Shown: piece after piece, positions 45,419-54,465 of the stretch
Layout: each line of letters begins with the position of its first letter
Numbering within the stretch: the first letter of the stretch is position 1
Source of the DNA: Agrobacterium tumefaciens
Lineage (GTDB): Bacteria; Pseudomonadota; Alphaproteobacteria; Rhizobiales; Rhizobiaceae
Direction: 5' to 3'
NCBI RefSeq assembly: GCF_013337285.1
Contig: NZ_SUPW01000002.1
Location: 744,001-808,000, forward strand
DNA: 64,000 nucleotides
Position numbers and translations under genes: made by a program
The notes under the pieces: generated by a model
Told to the model about the DNA's origin: nothing
The model's database searches: none
The model's input: the letters and a program-made list of their open reading frames with translations, nothing else

Positions 45419-46162
45419 ATGCTGCCGATTTCCACTTTCCCCATCTACATCATTTCCATTGCGCGAGCGCGGGCGCGGCTTGAGAAGATGCTGGAGGGCG
45501 CTGTCGGGCTCGGGCTGGATCTGCGCCCGGTGGAAGGTGTCGACGGCAAGACTGTTCCACCCGCCGAATGGACGGATTTCGACCGGCGCGGTTTCGAGCT
45601 GCGCAATGGCCGCCATGCGCTCGCCGGTGAATATGGCTGCTATGCCAGCCATATAAAGGCACTGGAGATATTCCTTGCCACCGATGCGCCGGTGGCTGTC
45701 ATCGTCGAGGACGATGTTGCCTTCACCCCGGAGTTTTCGGAACGGGTCCAGGCAATGGTTGCGATAATGCCGGAAAACGCGATCGTCAAACTGACCAATC
45801 ATCGCCGCAGCGGTTTCAAGAGCCGGAAAACCAGCGCGCTTGGCGATACGCTTGGCCGCTGCATCTATGGCCCGCAGGGATCATCCGCCTGCTACATCAT
45901 TTCGCGGGGCGGGGCGGAGCGCTTTCTCAAAACGGCAAGGGTGATGACGCTGCCTTTCGACCGCGCCCTGGAATGCGGCTGGGGCTATGGCACGCAAGTT
46001 TATGTCACCGACAAGGATTTCCTGCCATTCGGCGACCCGGACACGCTGGTCGGCACCCGCGCCGAATATCGCGGCAGCAAGTTCGCCCGCATCAAACGGA
46101 TTCCGGCTTATCTCTCGAGCTTCTATGACAATATTGCGCGGTATATTTATGTCTATCGTTAG
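45419..46162 (+). CDS. Glycosyltransferase family 25 (LPS-type) protein
   Basis: A 247-residue GT25 protein: FPIYIISIARARARLEKM start, GEYGCYASHIKALEIFLA (70-87), and the DxD-like EDDV at 97-100, later CIYGPQGSSACYIISRGGA. Such enzymes add sugars to lipooligosaccharide or capsule. No sugar-chain cluster surrounds it, so it is an orphan. Ends 197 bases before tRNA-Lys. Confidence 0.88.
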   Translation: MLPISTFPIYIISIARARARLEKMLEGAVGLGLDLRPVEGVDGKTVPPAEWTDFDRRGFELRNGRHALAGEYGCYASHIKALEIFLATDAPVAVIVEDDVAFTPEFSERVQAMVAIMPENAIVKLTNHRRSGFKSRKTSALGDTLGRCIYGPQGSSACYIISRGGAERFLKTARVMTLPFDRALECGWGYGTQVYVTDKDFLPFGDPDTLVGTRAEYRGSKFARIKRIPAYLSSFYDNIARYIYVYR

Positions 46163-46358
46163 CGTGGCGGGCAGGGCTGTTCACGCGCAGGCTGCATGAT
46201 CGGGTTTCACCTTAGAGCCTGAATTGGCGAAAGAACAATGAGACGGGCGCGGTTATTTCTGCGCTCCGAAATTGCTGGCGCAGATGTCCAAGACACGACG
46301 ACGCCAAGCTCTCTGTATCGACAAGTCTCTGTAAATTAACGGGAAAATAAATCTGAGG

Positions 46359-46434
46359 TGGTGAGAGCGCAGGGATTCGAACCCTGGACCTACTGATTAA
46401 AAGTCAGTTGCTCTACCGGCTGAGCTACGCTCTC
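46359..46434 (-). tRNA. tRNA-Lys (TTT)
   Basis: 76 bases with encoded CCA: acceptor GAGAGCG with CGCTCTC, D arm GCTC..GAGC, anticodon stem ACTGA/TCAGT with loop CTTTTAA giving anticodon TTT, and T arm CAGGG TTCGAAT CCCTG. Confidence 0.96.
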
Positions 46435-46715
46435 CCGTGTCGGGGCTGATTTGCCCTTCGGAAGTGCGCGGAACATAGGTAGAGCGATCCGTTCGGTCAA
46501 CCCAAAAAAAGCGCTTTCGACAATCAATCTGGTTTTTTTTGTCGCACCCCCAAAAAGGTGATTGGAGAGAGGGGGCGGCTGGGGATAAAACCGGCTTCAG
46601 GCGTGTCGGGCAAACGGGTGAAATCGTTTTGCAGCAATGACATGCACGAAAATGAAGCGTGAAGTGCGGGCGAATCTTCAAAATCGCGGCGGCTTTGCGG
46701 GATGCGGAGTTCTTC

Positions 46716-47462
46716 TTGTCGATTGCCGATATTTCCCTGTTCAGCGCGCTCCTGGCCGGCGCTCTTTCGTTTCTGTCGCCCTGTGTGCTGCCGCTGGTGC
46801 CACCCTATCTCTGTTATATGGCCGGTGTTTCCGTCGAGCAGTTCAAGACGGAGGAGACCGCGCCGCGGCCGGAGATTCGCAGGGCCGTGATGTTCTCGGC
46901 TTTCTTCTTCACCCTCGGTTTCGCTACTGTTTTCGTGGCGCTGGGGGCAGGCGCCTCGACGATCGGCACGTTGCTGCGACAGAATCTCGATATTCTCGCC
47001 AAGATCGGCGGTTTCATCATTATCCTCATGGGCCTGAATTTTCTCGGCGTGTTCCGCATCGGCCTGTTTTCGCGCGAGGCGCGGTTTCAGGGGGCGGGCA
47101 AACCGGCCACGCTTTCCGGCGCCTATGTGATGGGCCTTGCCTTCGCCTTCGGCTGGACGCCCTGTATCGGTCCGGTTCTGGGGGCCATTCTCGGTGTTGC
47201 CGCGTCGCGTGAAACGGTTGGTGACGGCGCGATGCTGCTTGCGGTCTATTCGCTCGGCCTTGCCGTACCGTTCTGGATTGCGGCGGCATTTTCCGGTTCC
47301 TTCATGCGCTTCCTCGTGCGCTTCCGCCGCCATCTCGGTCTCGTCGAAAAGGTGATGGGTGTGCTTTTGGTGCTTACCGGTATCGCTTTCATGTCCGGTT
47401 TTATCACCAATGTGGCGATCTGGTTCCAGGAGACCTTTCCGATCCTGATGAAAATCGGCTAA
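46716..47462 (+). CDS. ccdA: Cytochrome c biogenesis protein CcdA
   Basis: CcdA (248 residues) has six membrane helices and moves reducing power from cytosolic thioredoxin to the periplasm for heme attachment or disulfide reduction. The two active cysteines are in FLSPCVLPLVPP and GWTPCIGP. The start TTG 46716 (TTGTCGATTGCCGATATTTC) has GGAG six bases upstream; the family N-terminus (SIADIS) begins here. A longer frame from GTG 46659 lacks that match. Repeat follows at 47479. Confidence 0.93.
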   Translation: MSIADISLFSALLAGALSFLSPCVLPLVPPYLCYMAGVSVEQFKTEETAPRPEIRRAVMFSAFFFTLGFATVFVALGAGASTIGTLLRQNLDILAKIGGFIIILMGLNFLGVFRIGLFSREARFQGAGKPATLSGAYVMGLAFAFGWTPCIGPVLGAILGVAASRETVGDGAMLLAVYSLGLAVPFWIAAAFSGSFMRFLVRFRRHLGLVEKVMGVLLVLTGIAFMSGFITNVAIWFQETFPILMKIG

Positions 47463-47478
47463 GCCTCTCGCGGACTTG

Positions 47479-47578
47479 GAGCATTTCCGCTTTTCTCCGA
47501 AACGCGAAAACGCTCTACCTCTTTGTTTTACGCATTTTCCGGACGTAAAACCGCGACGCACTTTTGACGGAAATGCTC
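47479..47578. repeat. 100-base palindromic intergenic element, GAGCATTTCCG type (RIME-like)
   Basis: Outer 11-bp inverted repeat GAGCATTTCCG (47479-47489) and CGGAAATGCTC (47568-47578), nested 8-bp inverted repeat GTTTTACG/CGTAAAAC near 47525-47551. Size and layout fit the rhizobial intergenic mosaic elements (RIME). It lies between ccdA and the AEC transporter gene, within 15 bases of the latter's start. Confidence 0.75.
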
Positions 47579-47591
47579 TTGAGGAACGACC

Positions 47592-48530
47592 GTGGCTGAT
47601 ATCGTTGGATTGCTGTTGCCGTTTTTCGGCCTGATCTTCATCGGTTACGGCGCGGCGCGGATAACAAAACAGCCGGTCGAGGCGATGGGCTGGCTGAACA
47701 CCTTCATCATCTATGCGGCCTTACCGGCGCTGTTTTTCAAGCTGGTGTCGAAAACGCCGGTGGAAGAACTGGCGCGCATGGATTTCGTGGCCGCCAGCCT
47801 TGCCTGCACCTATGGCATTTTTCTGCTGGTGTTCCTGATCGGCCGGTTCGTCCGCAAGAACAGCCTCGCCGAAACGACGATCCAGAGTTTCGCGGCAAGT
47901 TACGGTAATATTGGTTACATGGGACCGGGGCTTGCGCTTCTGGCGCTTGGCGAAAAGGCGGCAGTGCCGGTGGCGCTGATCGTCTGCCTTGAAAACGCCG
48001 CGCATTTCATCGTCGCGCCGGCGATGATGGCGGTTGCGGGCGGCGACAAGCGCTCGGCTGGAAGGCTTGCGCTGGATGTGGCGCGCAAGGTCATTACCCA
48101 TCCGTTCATCGTCTCGGTGATTGCCGGATTTCTCGCCGCTTCGCTGTCATGGCAGCCGCCGGAGGCGGTGCAGCGGCTTGTCGATTATCTGGCGCAATCG
48201 GCAGCGCCCTGCGCGCTGTTTGCCATGGGCGTGACGCTGGCGCTTCGGCCGATGAAGCGCGTGCCGGTGGAGATCAGCTATATCGTGCCGGCCAAGCTGA
48301 TCCTGCATCCGCTCGCTGCCTATCTGGTCCTGTCGTCGCTCGGGCGGTTCGAACCGGTGTGGATCTATTCCGCCGTTCTGCTTGCTGCGCTACCGACCGC
48401 GACGAATGTCTTCGTTATCGGTCAACAATATCACGTCTGGCAGGAGCGGGCGTCGGCAACGATCCTGATTTCGACGCTGCTGTCGGTCTTCACGCTGACC
48501 GGCGTGGTGTATTTCATCCAGCCTTTTTGA
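47592..48530 (+). CDS. AEC (auxin efflux carrier) family transporter
   Basis: The 312-residue protein has about ten hydrophobic helices in an inverted-repeat layout with a central loop and the AEC pattern (QPVEAMGWLNTFIIYAALPALFF near residue 30; YGNIGYMGPGLALLALGE; and final ATNVFVIGQQYHVWQERAS). Substrate (auxin, malonate, others) is unknown. Start GTG 47592. The element described at 47479-47578 ends 13 bases upstream and must include or displace the promoter. Its 3' end overlaps the UbiH-type gene by 17 bases, convergently. Confidence 0.9.
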   Translation: MADIVGLLLPFFGLIFIGYGAARITKQPVEAMGWLNTFIIYAALPALFFKLVSKTPVEELARMDFVAASLACTYGIFLLVFLIGRFVRKNSLAETTIQSFAASYGNIGYMGPGLALLALGEKAAVPVALIVCLENAAHFIVAPAMMAVAGGDKRSAGRLALDVARKVITHPFIVSVIAGFLAASLSWQPPEAVQRLVDYLAQSAAPCALFAMGVTLALRPMKRVPVEISYIVPAKLILHPLAAYLVLSSLGRFEPVWIYSAVLLAALPTATNVFVIGQQYHVWQERASATILISTLLSVFTLTGVVYFIQPF

Positions 48531-49722
48531 AGCTGCCGAACAGCAGCGAGGGCAGGGCCTTCAGCCCGCGCCCCGGCTCGATGCCTTCGCGCATCACCAT
48601 GCTTCTGAGCGTGCCGATGCCGGAGAGGACATGCAGACCAGCCGCGCGCGCCATCTGCACCGGCAGGAAATCGGAAAGCAGCGAGCGATTGAGGAGATCG
48701 ACACTGAGGGTGCGGGTGTAGACATCCGCCCGTCGTTTGCGGTCGAAACTGTTGCCGGCGTCCGCCGCAATCGGTCGGTCGGAGACGGCGCCCAGCAGTT
48801 CCGTCAGAGCGATAATGTCGCGCAGGCTGAGGTTCAGCCCCTGCGCGCCGATGGGCGGAAAACCATGCGCCGCCTCGCCGATCAGGGCCACGCGGCCCTT
48901 GCCGAAACGATGCGCCGTCATGGAAGACAGCGGCCATGCCTGCACGCTGTCCTCCACGGTAACAGCGCCGAGCATGGATTGCATGCGTTCCTCGACCTTC
49001 AGGCTCAAGGCTTCCAGCGGCAGCGCCGTCAGTTCTTCCGCCTGCTGTGGCGTGACGACCCAGACGAGGCTGGAGCGGTCGCCGGGCAGGGGAACCTGTG
49101 TGAAAGGTCCGGTCGGCGTGTGGAACTCCGTCGAGACATTGCCGTGCGGCCGGCTGTGGCCGAAATTCAGGACGATGGCGGTCTGCGGATAGGACCAGGA
49201 TTTGACGCCGATGCCCGCCGCATCCCGCACCATCGATTTCCTGCCATCCGCGCCGATCAGGAAATCGGCGGAGAGCGTTTCACCATCGCCAAGCGTTACC
49301 GTGACGCGGTCGTTGCCGACGTCGATCGTCCCGGCCACGGTGTCGAGGCGGGTGATATTGTGTTCCTGTTCGACAGCTTCGCCAAGCACGCCCAGAAGCG
49401 CTTCGTTGGGAATGTTCCAACCGAAGGCGTCGAGCCCGATTTCGGAGGAGCGGAACTGCACCGTCGGCGCGCGCAGCAGGCGGTCGGTGCCGTCGATGAT
49501 CTGCATGGTGGAAAGACGAGCGGCGGAAGGGGCGATGCGCGACCACAGGCCGAGACGGTCCATGAAACGGATCGACTGATCCATCAGCGCCGTGGTGCGC
49601 CGGTCCTTCCTGTCGCTTGAAGGTGCGATGAGCGCCACGTGGCGGCCGGCCCGGGCGAGTGCTATGGCCGCGATCTGGCCCGCAAGTCCCGCACCGGTGA
49701 TGGCGATATCGAAGTGTCTCAT
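48514..49722 (-). CDS. UbiH/UbiF-family FAD monooxygenase
   Basis: A 402-residue class A flavoprotein hydroxylase: GAGLAGQIAAIALARAG at 10-26 (FAD Rossmann), the DG motif FLIGADGRKSMVRDAAGI, and the C-terminal FAD site ALIGEAAHGFPPIGAQGLNL with GEAAH in place of the usual GDAAH. Motifs place it with UbiH/UbiF/UbiI ubiquinone hydroxylases. Which ring position cannot be told. Divergent from pcs across 209 bases. Confidence 0.9.
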   Translation of the reverse strand: MRHFDIAITGAGLAGQIAAIALARAGRHVALIAPSSDRKDRRTTALMDQSIRFMDRLGLWSRIAPSAARLSTMQIIDGTDRLLRAPTVQFRSSEIGLDAFGWNIPNEALLGVLGEAVEQEHNITRLDTVAGTIDVGNDRVTVTLGDGETLSADFLIGADGRKSMVRDAAGIGVKSWSYPQTAIVLNFGHSRPHGNVSTEFHTPTGPFTQVPLPGDRSSLVWVVTPQQAEELTALPLEALSLKVEERMQSMLGAVTVEDSVQAWPLSSMTAHRFGKGRVALIGEAAHGFPPIGAQGLNLSLRDIIALTELLGAVSDRPIAADAGNSFDRKRRADVYTRTLSVDLLNRSLLSDFLPVQMARAAGLHVLSGIGTLRSMVMREGIEPGRGLKALPSLLFGSFKKAG

Positions 49723-49931
49723 GGTCCTGATCCGTTGTTATTTCCAGAGCATCATAGAGGCTTTGCGCAGGTAAATCCACTTGGACGCCGCAACATCCGG
49801 GCGCAAACATTCGTTGGTTGCGCCACTATATTAGTCTTAGGATAAGCGGATTGAGCCGGTTGCAAAGCGTGGTGAATGGCCGCATACCGGAATGAACAGG
49901 GCGGATAAAAAGCGGGGCGCAGACGCTGACC

Positions 49932-50657
49932 ATGAAAATTTTCAACTACAAGCGTGTTCCCTACGCGGAAATCCGCGCCTTTTCCGTGCATATGCTGACG
50001 GCATCCGGTTCGTTCCTGGCTTTTCTCGGCGTCGTCGCGGCTGCCGAACACCGTTTCGTCGATATGTTCTGGTGGCTGGGGCTTGCGCTGCTGGTCGATG
50101 GTATCGACGGACCCATCGCCCGCAAGGTGCGGGTGAAGGAAGTTCTGCCCAACTGGTCCGGCGACACGCTCGACAACATCATCGACTACGTGACCTATGT
50201 GCTTCTGCCCGCCTTTGCGCTTTATCAGAGCGGCATGATCGGCGAGCCGCTATCCTTCGTTGCCGCCGGCATGATCGTAGTGTCGAGCGCCATTTATTAT
50301 GCCGATATGGGCATGAAGACGGATGAATATTTTTTCTCGGGCTTCCCGGTGGTTTGGAACATGGTGGTTTTCACCCTGTTCGTTCTGGATGCCAGCGCCA
50401 CCACGGCTATGACCGTCGTTACCGTTTCGGTGTTTCTGACGTTCCTGCCGATCAATTTCCTGCATCCGGTGCGGGTGAAGCGGCTGCGGCCGCTCAATCT
50501 GGCTGTCGTGTTCGTCTGGTGCGCGCTCGGGGGTTATGCATTGCTGATGCATTTTGAAACGCCGACATGGGCGGTGATCGCATTCACGGCGAGCGGCATC
50601 TATCTTTATTGCATCGGGGGAATATTGCAGTTTTTCCCTGCGCTCGGCGCGAAATAA
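49932..50657 (+). CDS. pcs: Phosphatidylcholine synthase
   Basis: Pcs (241 residues) makes phosphatidylcholine from CDP-diacylglycerol and choline in one step at the inner membrane. The CDP-alcohol phosphatidyltransferase motif is intact with conserved spacing: Asp56, Asp59, Gly60, Ala63, Arg64, Gly77, Asp81 and Asp85. Eight hydrophobic segments follow. Pcs is typical of bacteria that live with eukaryotes, including Agrobacterium, where PC is needed for virulence. ATG 49932. Confidence 0.97.
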   Translation: MKIFNYKRVPYAEIRAFSVHMLTASGSFLAFLGVVAAAEHRFVDMFWWLGLALLVDGIDGPIARKVRVKEVLPNWSGDTLDNIIDYVTYVLLPAFALYQSGMIGEPLSFVAAGMIVVSSAIYYADMGMKTDEYFFSGFPVVWNMVVFTLFVLDASATTAMTVVTVSVFLTFLPINFLHPVRVKRLRPLNLAVVFVWCALGGYALLMHFETPTWAVIAFTASGIYLYCIGGILQFFPALGAK

Positions 50658-50677
50658 GAAAAAGGTAAAGCCGTTTA

Positions 50678-50704
50678 TTGCTTGTGCAAATTGCATTTAA
50701 GCAA
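50678..50704. promoter_or_regulatory. Nested inverted repeat upstream of the BMP-type ABC operon
   Basis: Outer half-sites TTGCTT (50678-50683) and AAGCAA (50699-50704) enclose an inner TGCAA-A-TTGCA dyad (50685-50695). The half-sites have slightly different spacing to the inner dyad. It lies 154 bases before the ATPase start and could bind a homodimeric regulator. Operator function is inference. Confidence 0.4.
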
Positions 50705-50857
50705 CTGCTTTTTATGTTGTGCGCAGCAGCAAAACAGTTATCAATAAATCATGGTCGCGCAGCATTGCATACGCATTGCCACGGGATTGGGAACAATGAC
50801 CACGGTTGTTAAAAATGCTTCGAAGAAGGCATGGACGGCCGGTGAAAGAGGGAACTC

Positions 50858-52426
50858 GTGACTGGAACTTTGGCGCCAGAGGCCGTGCCTCTCCTGTCCG
50901 TTCGCAAGCTGACCAAGCTGTTCGGCAATTTTGCCGCCTGCAACGGCATCGATCTTGATATTGCGCCGGGCGAAATCCATGCGCTTCTGGGTGAAAACGG
51001 CGCGGGCAAGTCCACGCTGGTCAAGATGCTGTTCGGCGTCCTTGCGCCGACAGAAGGCGACATCATCTGGCAGGGCCAGCCGGTTTCCGTGGGCTCGCCC
51101 AGCGAGGCCCGCAGGCTCGGTATCGGCATGGTGTTCCAGCATTTTTCGCTGTTCGAGGCGCTGACGGTCGCTGAAAACATCGCCCTTTCGCTCGATCCGA
51201 AAATTTCTCTGAAGGAAATCACCAGGGAAGCGGAAACGCTGTCGCGGGCCTATGGCCTGCCGCTCGATCCCAATGCGCATGTGGCCGATCTTTCGGTCGG
51301 CGAGCGCCAGCGCATCGAGATCGTCCGCGCCTTGTTGCAGAACCCGCGCCTGATCATTCTTGATGAGCCGACCTCGGTTTTGACGCCGCAGGAGGCTGAC
51401 AAGCTGTTCGAGACGCTGGCAAAGCTGAAGGCCGAAGGCCGATCGGTGCTGTATATCAGCCACCGCCTCGAAGAGGTGCAGCGCATCTGTGATCGCGCCA
51501 CTGTCCTGCGTCACGGCAAGGTGACGGGTGCGTGTGATCCGCGCAAGGAAACGCCGGCATCTCTGGCGCGCATGATGGTTGGCAGCGATGTCGCAAGCGT
51601 TTCGCGGGCAACGGGTGAAGCGCTTGGCGCGCCGCAGATTGAAGTCATGGCGCTTTCGGTCGCGCCGCGCACGCCTTTTGCCGTGGCCTTGAAATCGATT
51701 TCCATGAATGTGCGCGCCGGAGAAGTGCTGGCGATTGCCGGTGTGGCCGGCAACGGGCAGGGCGAACTGTTCGACGCGCTTTCGGGCGAATATCCCGTCT
51801 ATAATAATGACGCCATCCATCTGCGCGGCAAGGCGGTTGGCCGCATCGGCATCAATGGCCGCCGGCTGATGGGTGCTGGTTTCGTGCCGGAGGAGCGCCA
51901 TGGCCATGCCGCCGTTCCGGGCATGAGCCTTTCCGACAATCTTTTGCTGGCGCGGGCGCGCTCCGACCGCAAGGCGTTTCTGACGGGCGGTTTTCTGCGC
52001 ATCATCCGCGGCTCGGTCATCAAGACGGCGGCGCGGCGCATTTCGGAAACCATGGATGTGCGCAAAAGCGGGGCCGATCCGCTGGCGGGATCGCTTTCCG
52101 GCGGCAACCTGCAGAAATTCATCGTCGGGCGCGAGCTTGATCGTCAGCCGGCGGTGCTGGTGGTCAACCAGCCGACCTGGGGTGTGGATGCCGGTGCTGC
52201 AAGCCGTATCCGCCAGGCGCTGGTCGATCTCGCCAAGGCCGGCTCGGCCGTCATCGTCATCAGCCAGGATCTCGATGAAATCTTCGAGGTCGCCACCAAT
52301 ATCGCGGTCATTTCCGACGGCAAGCTCTCAGAGGCCCATCCGGTGGAAGATATGACGCTTGAAAAGATCGGCCTGCTGATGGGCGGCATCCATACACATT
52401 CGGGAGCCGCCCAGCATGCGCATTGA
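50858..52426 (+). CDS. Double-domain sugar/nucleoside ABC ATPase (YufO/NupA type)
   Basis: The 522-residue protein has two ATPase domains: first with Walker A GENGAGKST (about 44-52), signature LSVGERQR and Walker B LIILDEPTSV, second with a degenerate GVAGNGQGEL Walker A and LSGGNLQKF signature. This layout fits importers of the RbsA/YufO group. With two permeases and a BMP-type binding protein downstream, it forms a nucleoside-type importer. Start GTG 50858 follows GGAACTC weakly. First gene of the operon. Confidence 0.93.
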   Translation: MTGTLAPEAVPLLSVRKLTKLFGNFAACNGIDLDIAPGEIHALLGENGAGKSTLVKMLFGVLAPTEGDIIWQGQPVSVGSPSEARRLGIGMVFQHFSLFEALTVAENIALSLDPKISLKEITREAETLSRAYGLPLDPNAHVADLSVGERQRIEIVRALLQNPRLIILDEPTSVLTPQEADKLFETLAKLKAEGRSVLYISHRLEEVQRICDRATVLRHGKVTGACDPRKETPASLARMMVGSDVASVSRATGEALGAPQIEVMALSVAPRTPFAVALKSISMNVRAGEVLAIAGVAGNGQGELFDALSGEYPVYNNDAIHLRGKAVGRIGINGRRLMGAGFVPEERHGHAAVPGMSLSDNLLLARARSDRKAFLTGGFLRIIRGSVIKTAARRISETMDVRKSGADPLAGSLSGGNLQKFIVGRELDRQPAVLVVNQPTWGVDAGAASRIRQALVDLAKAGSAVIVISQDLDEIFEVATNIAVISDGKLSEAHPVEDMTLEKIGLLMGGIHTHSGAAQHAH

Positions 52427-53507
52427 GCTTGAAAAACGGGCAGGCGTCTCGAAGCTATTCACCCTGCTTTCGCCGCTTCTGGCGCTGGTGCTGACGCTGC
52501 TCGTCGGCGCGATCATGTTCGCCATGCTTGGCAAAAATCCGGCCCACGCGCTTTACGCCTTTTTTGTCGAGCCGTTGCTGGAGGTTTGGTCGCTGCATGA
52601 GCTGGCGATCAAGGCCGCACCGCTGATCCTGATCGGCGTCGGCCTGTCGATCTGTTATCGCTCCAATAACTGGAATATCGGCGCGGAGGGGCAATTCACC
52701 ATCGGCGCGATTACCGGTTCCATCCTGCCGGTGCTTTATCCCGACTGGCATTCGCCGCTCATCCTGCCGTTGATGATGGTGATGGGCGCTGTCGGCGGGG
52801 CGCTTTATGCCGGTATTCCGGCGCTGTTAAAGACGAAGTTCAACACCAATGAAATCCTCGTCAGCCTGATGCTGGTCTATGTCGCGCAGCTCTTCCTCGA
52901 CTGGCTGACGCGCGGCATCTGGCGCGATCCCGGCGGTTACAACTTTCCGCAGACAAAGGCATTCAACGACAGCGCCGTTTTGCCGGAAATGCTGGCGTCG
53001 GGCCGGGCGCATTGGGGTTTCGTTTTTGCCATCGTTGCGGCCATCGCGTTGTGGTTCATGATGCGCTACATGCTCAAGGGCTTTGAAGTTACCGTGCTTG
53101 GCCAATCGGCGCGGGCCGGGCGCTTTGCCGGTTTCTCCTCCAGCCGCATGGTGTGGTTTTCGCTGCTGCTATCGGGCGCGCTGGCCGGGCTTGCGGGCAT
53201 TTCGGAAGCTTCCGGTTCCATCGGCCATCTCCAGCCCAGCATTTCGCCGGGTTATGGTTTCACCGCCATCATCGTCGCCTTTCTCGGCCGCCTTAATCCG
53301 CTTGGCATCATCCTTTCCGGGCTGGTGCTGGCGCTGACCTATCTCGGGGGTGAGGCGGCACAGCTTTCGATCGGTGTGTCGGACAAGGTGACACGGGTGT
53401 TTCAGGGGCTGATGCTGTTCTTCGTTCTGTCCTGCGATACGCTGATTTTCTACCGCATCCGGGTCGTTTTCGCCGGCAAGGCGCATCACAAGCAAGGAGC
53501 GGCATGA
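52416..53507 (+). CDS. ABC permease, nucleoside/BMP system, first subunit
   Basis: A 363-residue permease of the BPD_transp_2 type with about eight helices; RSNNWNIGAEGQFTIGAITG is the conserved loop of this family near residue 85. It overlaps the ATPase gene by 11 bases and the next permease by four (ATGA). N-terminal residues 1-15 are cytosolic and basic. Confidence 0.9.
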   Translation: MRIELEKRAGVSKLFTLLSPLLALVLTLLVGAIMFAMLGKNPAHALYAFFVEPLLEVWSLHELAIKAAPLILIGVGLSICYRSNNWNIGAEGQFTIGAITGSILPVLYPDWHSPLILPLMMVMGAVGGALYAGIPALLKTKFNTNEILVSLMLVYVAQLFLDWLTRGIWRDPGGYNFPQTKAFNDSAVLPEMLASGRAHWGFVFAIVAAIALWFMMRYMLKGFEVTVLGQSARAGRFAGFSSSRMVWFSLLLSGALAGLAGISEASGSIGHLQPSISPGYGFTAIIVAFLGRLNPLGIILSGLVLALTYLGGEAAQLSIGVSDKVTRVFQGLMLFFVLSCDTLIFYRIRVVFAGKAHHKQGAA

Positions 53508-54427
53508 TGGATATGCTTCAGGCCATTCTCCTAACCGTCATCACCGCCGCGACGCCGCTAGTCATCGCCGCTTCGGGCGAGCTGGTGGTGGAGCGCTCGG
53601 GCGTGCTCAATCTCGGTGTTGAGGGCATGATGATCATGGGCGCGGTCTGCGCTTTCGCGGCCTCTCATATGACGGGTTCCCCCTATCTCGGCATTCTGGC
53701 CGGCATCGCCTCCGGGGCGGTATTTTCGCTGCTTTTCGGTTTCCTGACGCTGACGCTTGTCACCAACCAGGTGGCGACGGGGCTGGCGCTCACCATTCTC
53801 GGGCTTGGCGTTTCCGGCATGCTGGGTGAAAGCTTTGTCGGTCTGCCTGGCATCAAGCTACAGCCCATCGTGTTTCCGGTTTTGTCGGAAATCCCCTTTT
53901 TCGGTCCGCTGCTGTTCCGGCAGGATCTGATCTTCTACATGTCCATCGCGCTGGTCTTCGGTATCGGCTGGTTTTTGTTCAAAAGCCGCGCCGGGCTTAA
54001 AGTCCGCGCCATTGGCGACAGCCATGCCTCGGCGCACGCGCTTGGCATCAACGTTATCCGCACGCGGTATCTGGCGGTCATGTTCGGCGGCGCCTGCGCC
54101 GGTCTTGCAGGCGCCCAGCTGTCGCTGGTCTATACGCCGCAATGGGTGGAAAACATGTCGGCCGGGCGCGGCTGGATTGCGCTGGCGCTCGTCGTCTTCG
54201 CCTCCTGGCGTCCGTGGCGCCTGCTGGCGGGCGGTTATCTGTTCGGCGCTGTCACCATCGGCCAGTTGCACGCGCAGGCCTTCGGCATCGGCGTGCCGTC
54301 GCAGCTGCTTTCGGCGATGCCTTATCTCGCAACTATTGTCGTGCTGGTCATCATCTCGCATAATCGCCGCACGACCTTGATCAACACACCGGCATCGCTG
54401 GGCAAATCCTTCGTGCCGGACAGGTGA
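53504..54427 (+). CDS. ABC permease, nucleoside/BMP system, second subunit
   Basis: A 307-residue permease with the matching SGVLNLGVEGMMIMGAVCA loop (about 31-50), similar to YufQ. About eight to nine helices. It starts inside the previous gene's stop (ATGA overlap), so subunits are translated in balance. Confidence 0.9.
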   Translation: MMDMLQAILLTVITAATPLVIAASGELVVERSGVLNLGVEGMMIMGAVCAFAASHMTGSPYLGILAGIASGAVFSLLFGFLTLTLVTNQVATGLALTILGLGVSGMLGESFVGLPGIKLQPIVFPVLSEIPFFGPLLFRQDLIFYMSIALVFGIGWFLFKSRAGLKVRAIGDSHASAHALGINVIRTRYLAVMFGGACAGLAGAQLSLVYTPQWVENMSAGRGWIALALVVFASWRPWRLLAGGYLFGAVTIGQLHAQAFGIGVPSQLLSAMPYLATIVVLVIISHNRRTTLINTPASLGKSFVPDR

Positions 54428-54465
54428 AGAAGAATCCTCAAATCTCCAAACCAACAGGGGTAAAA

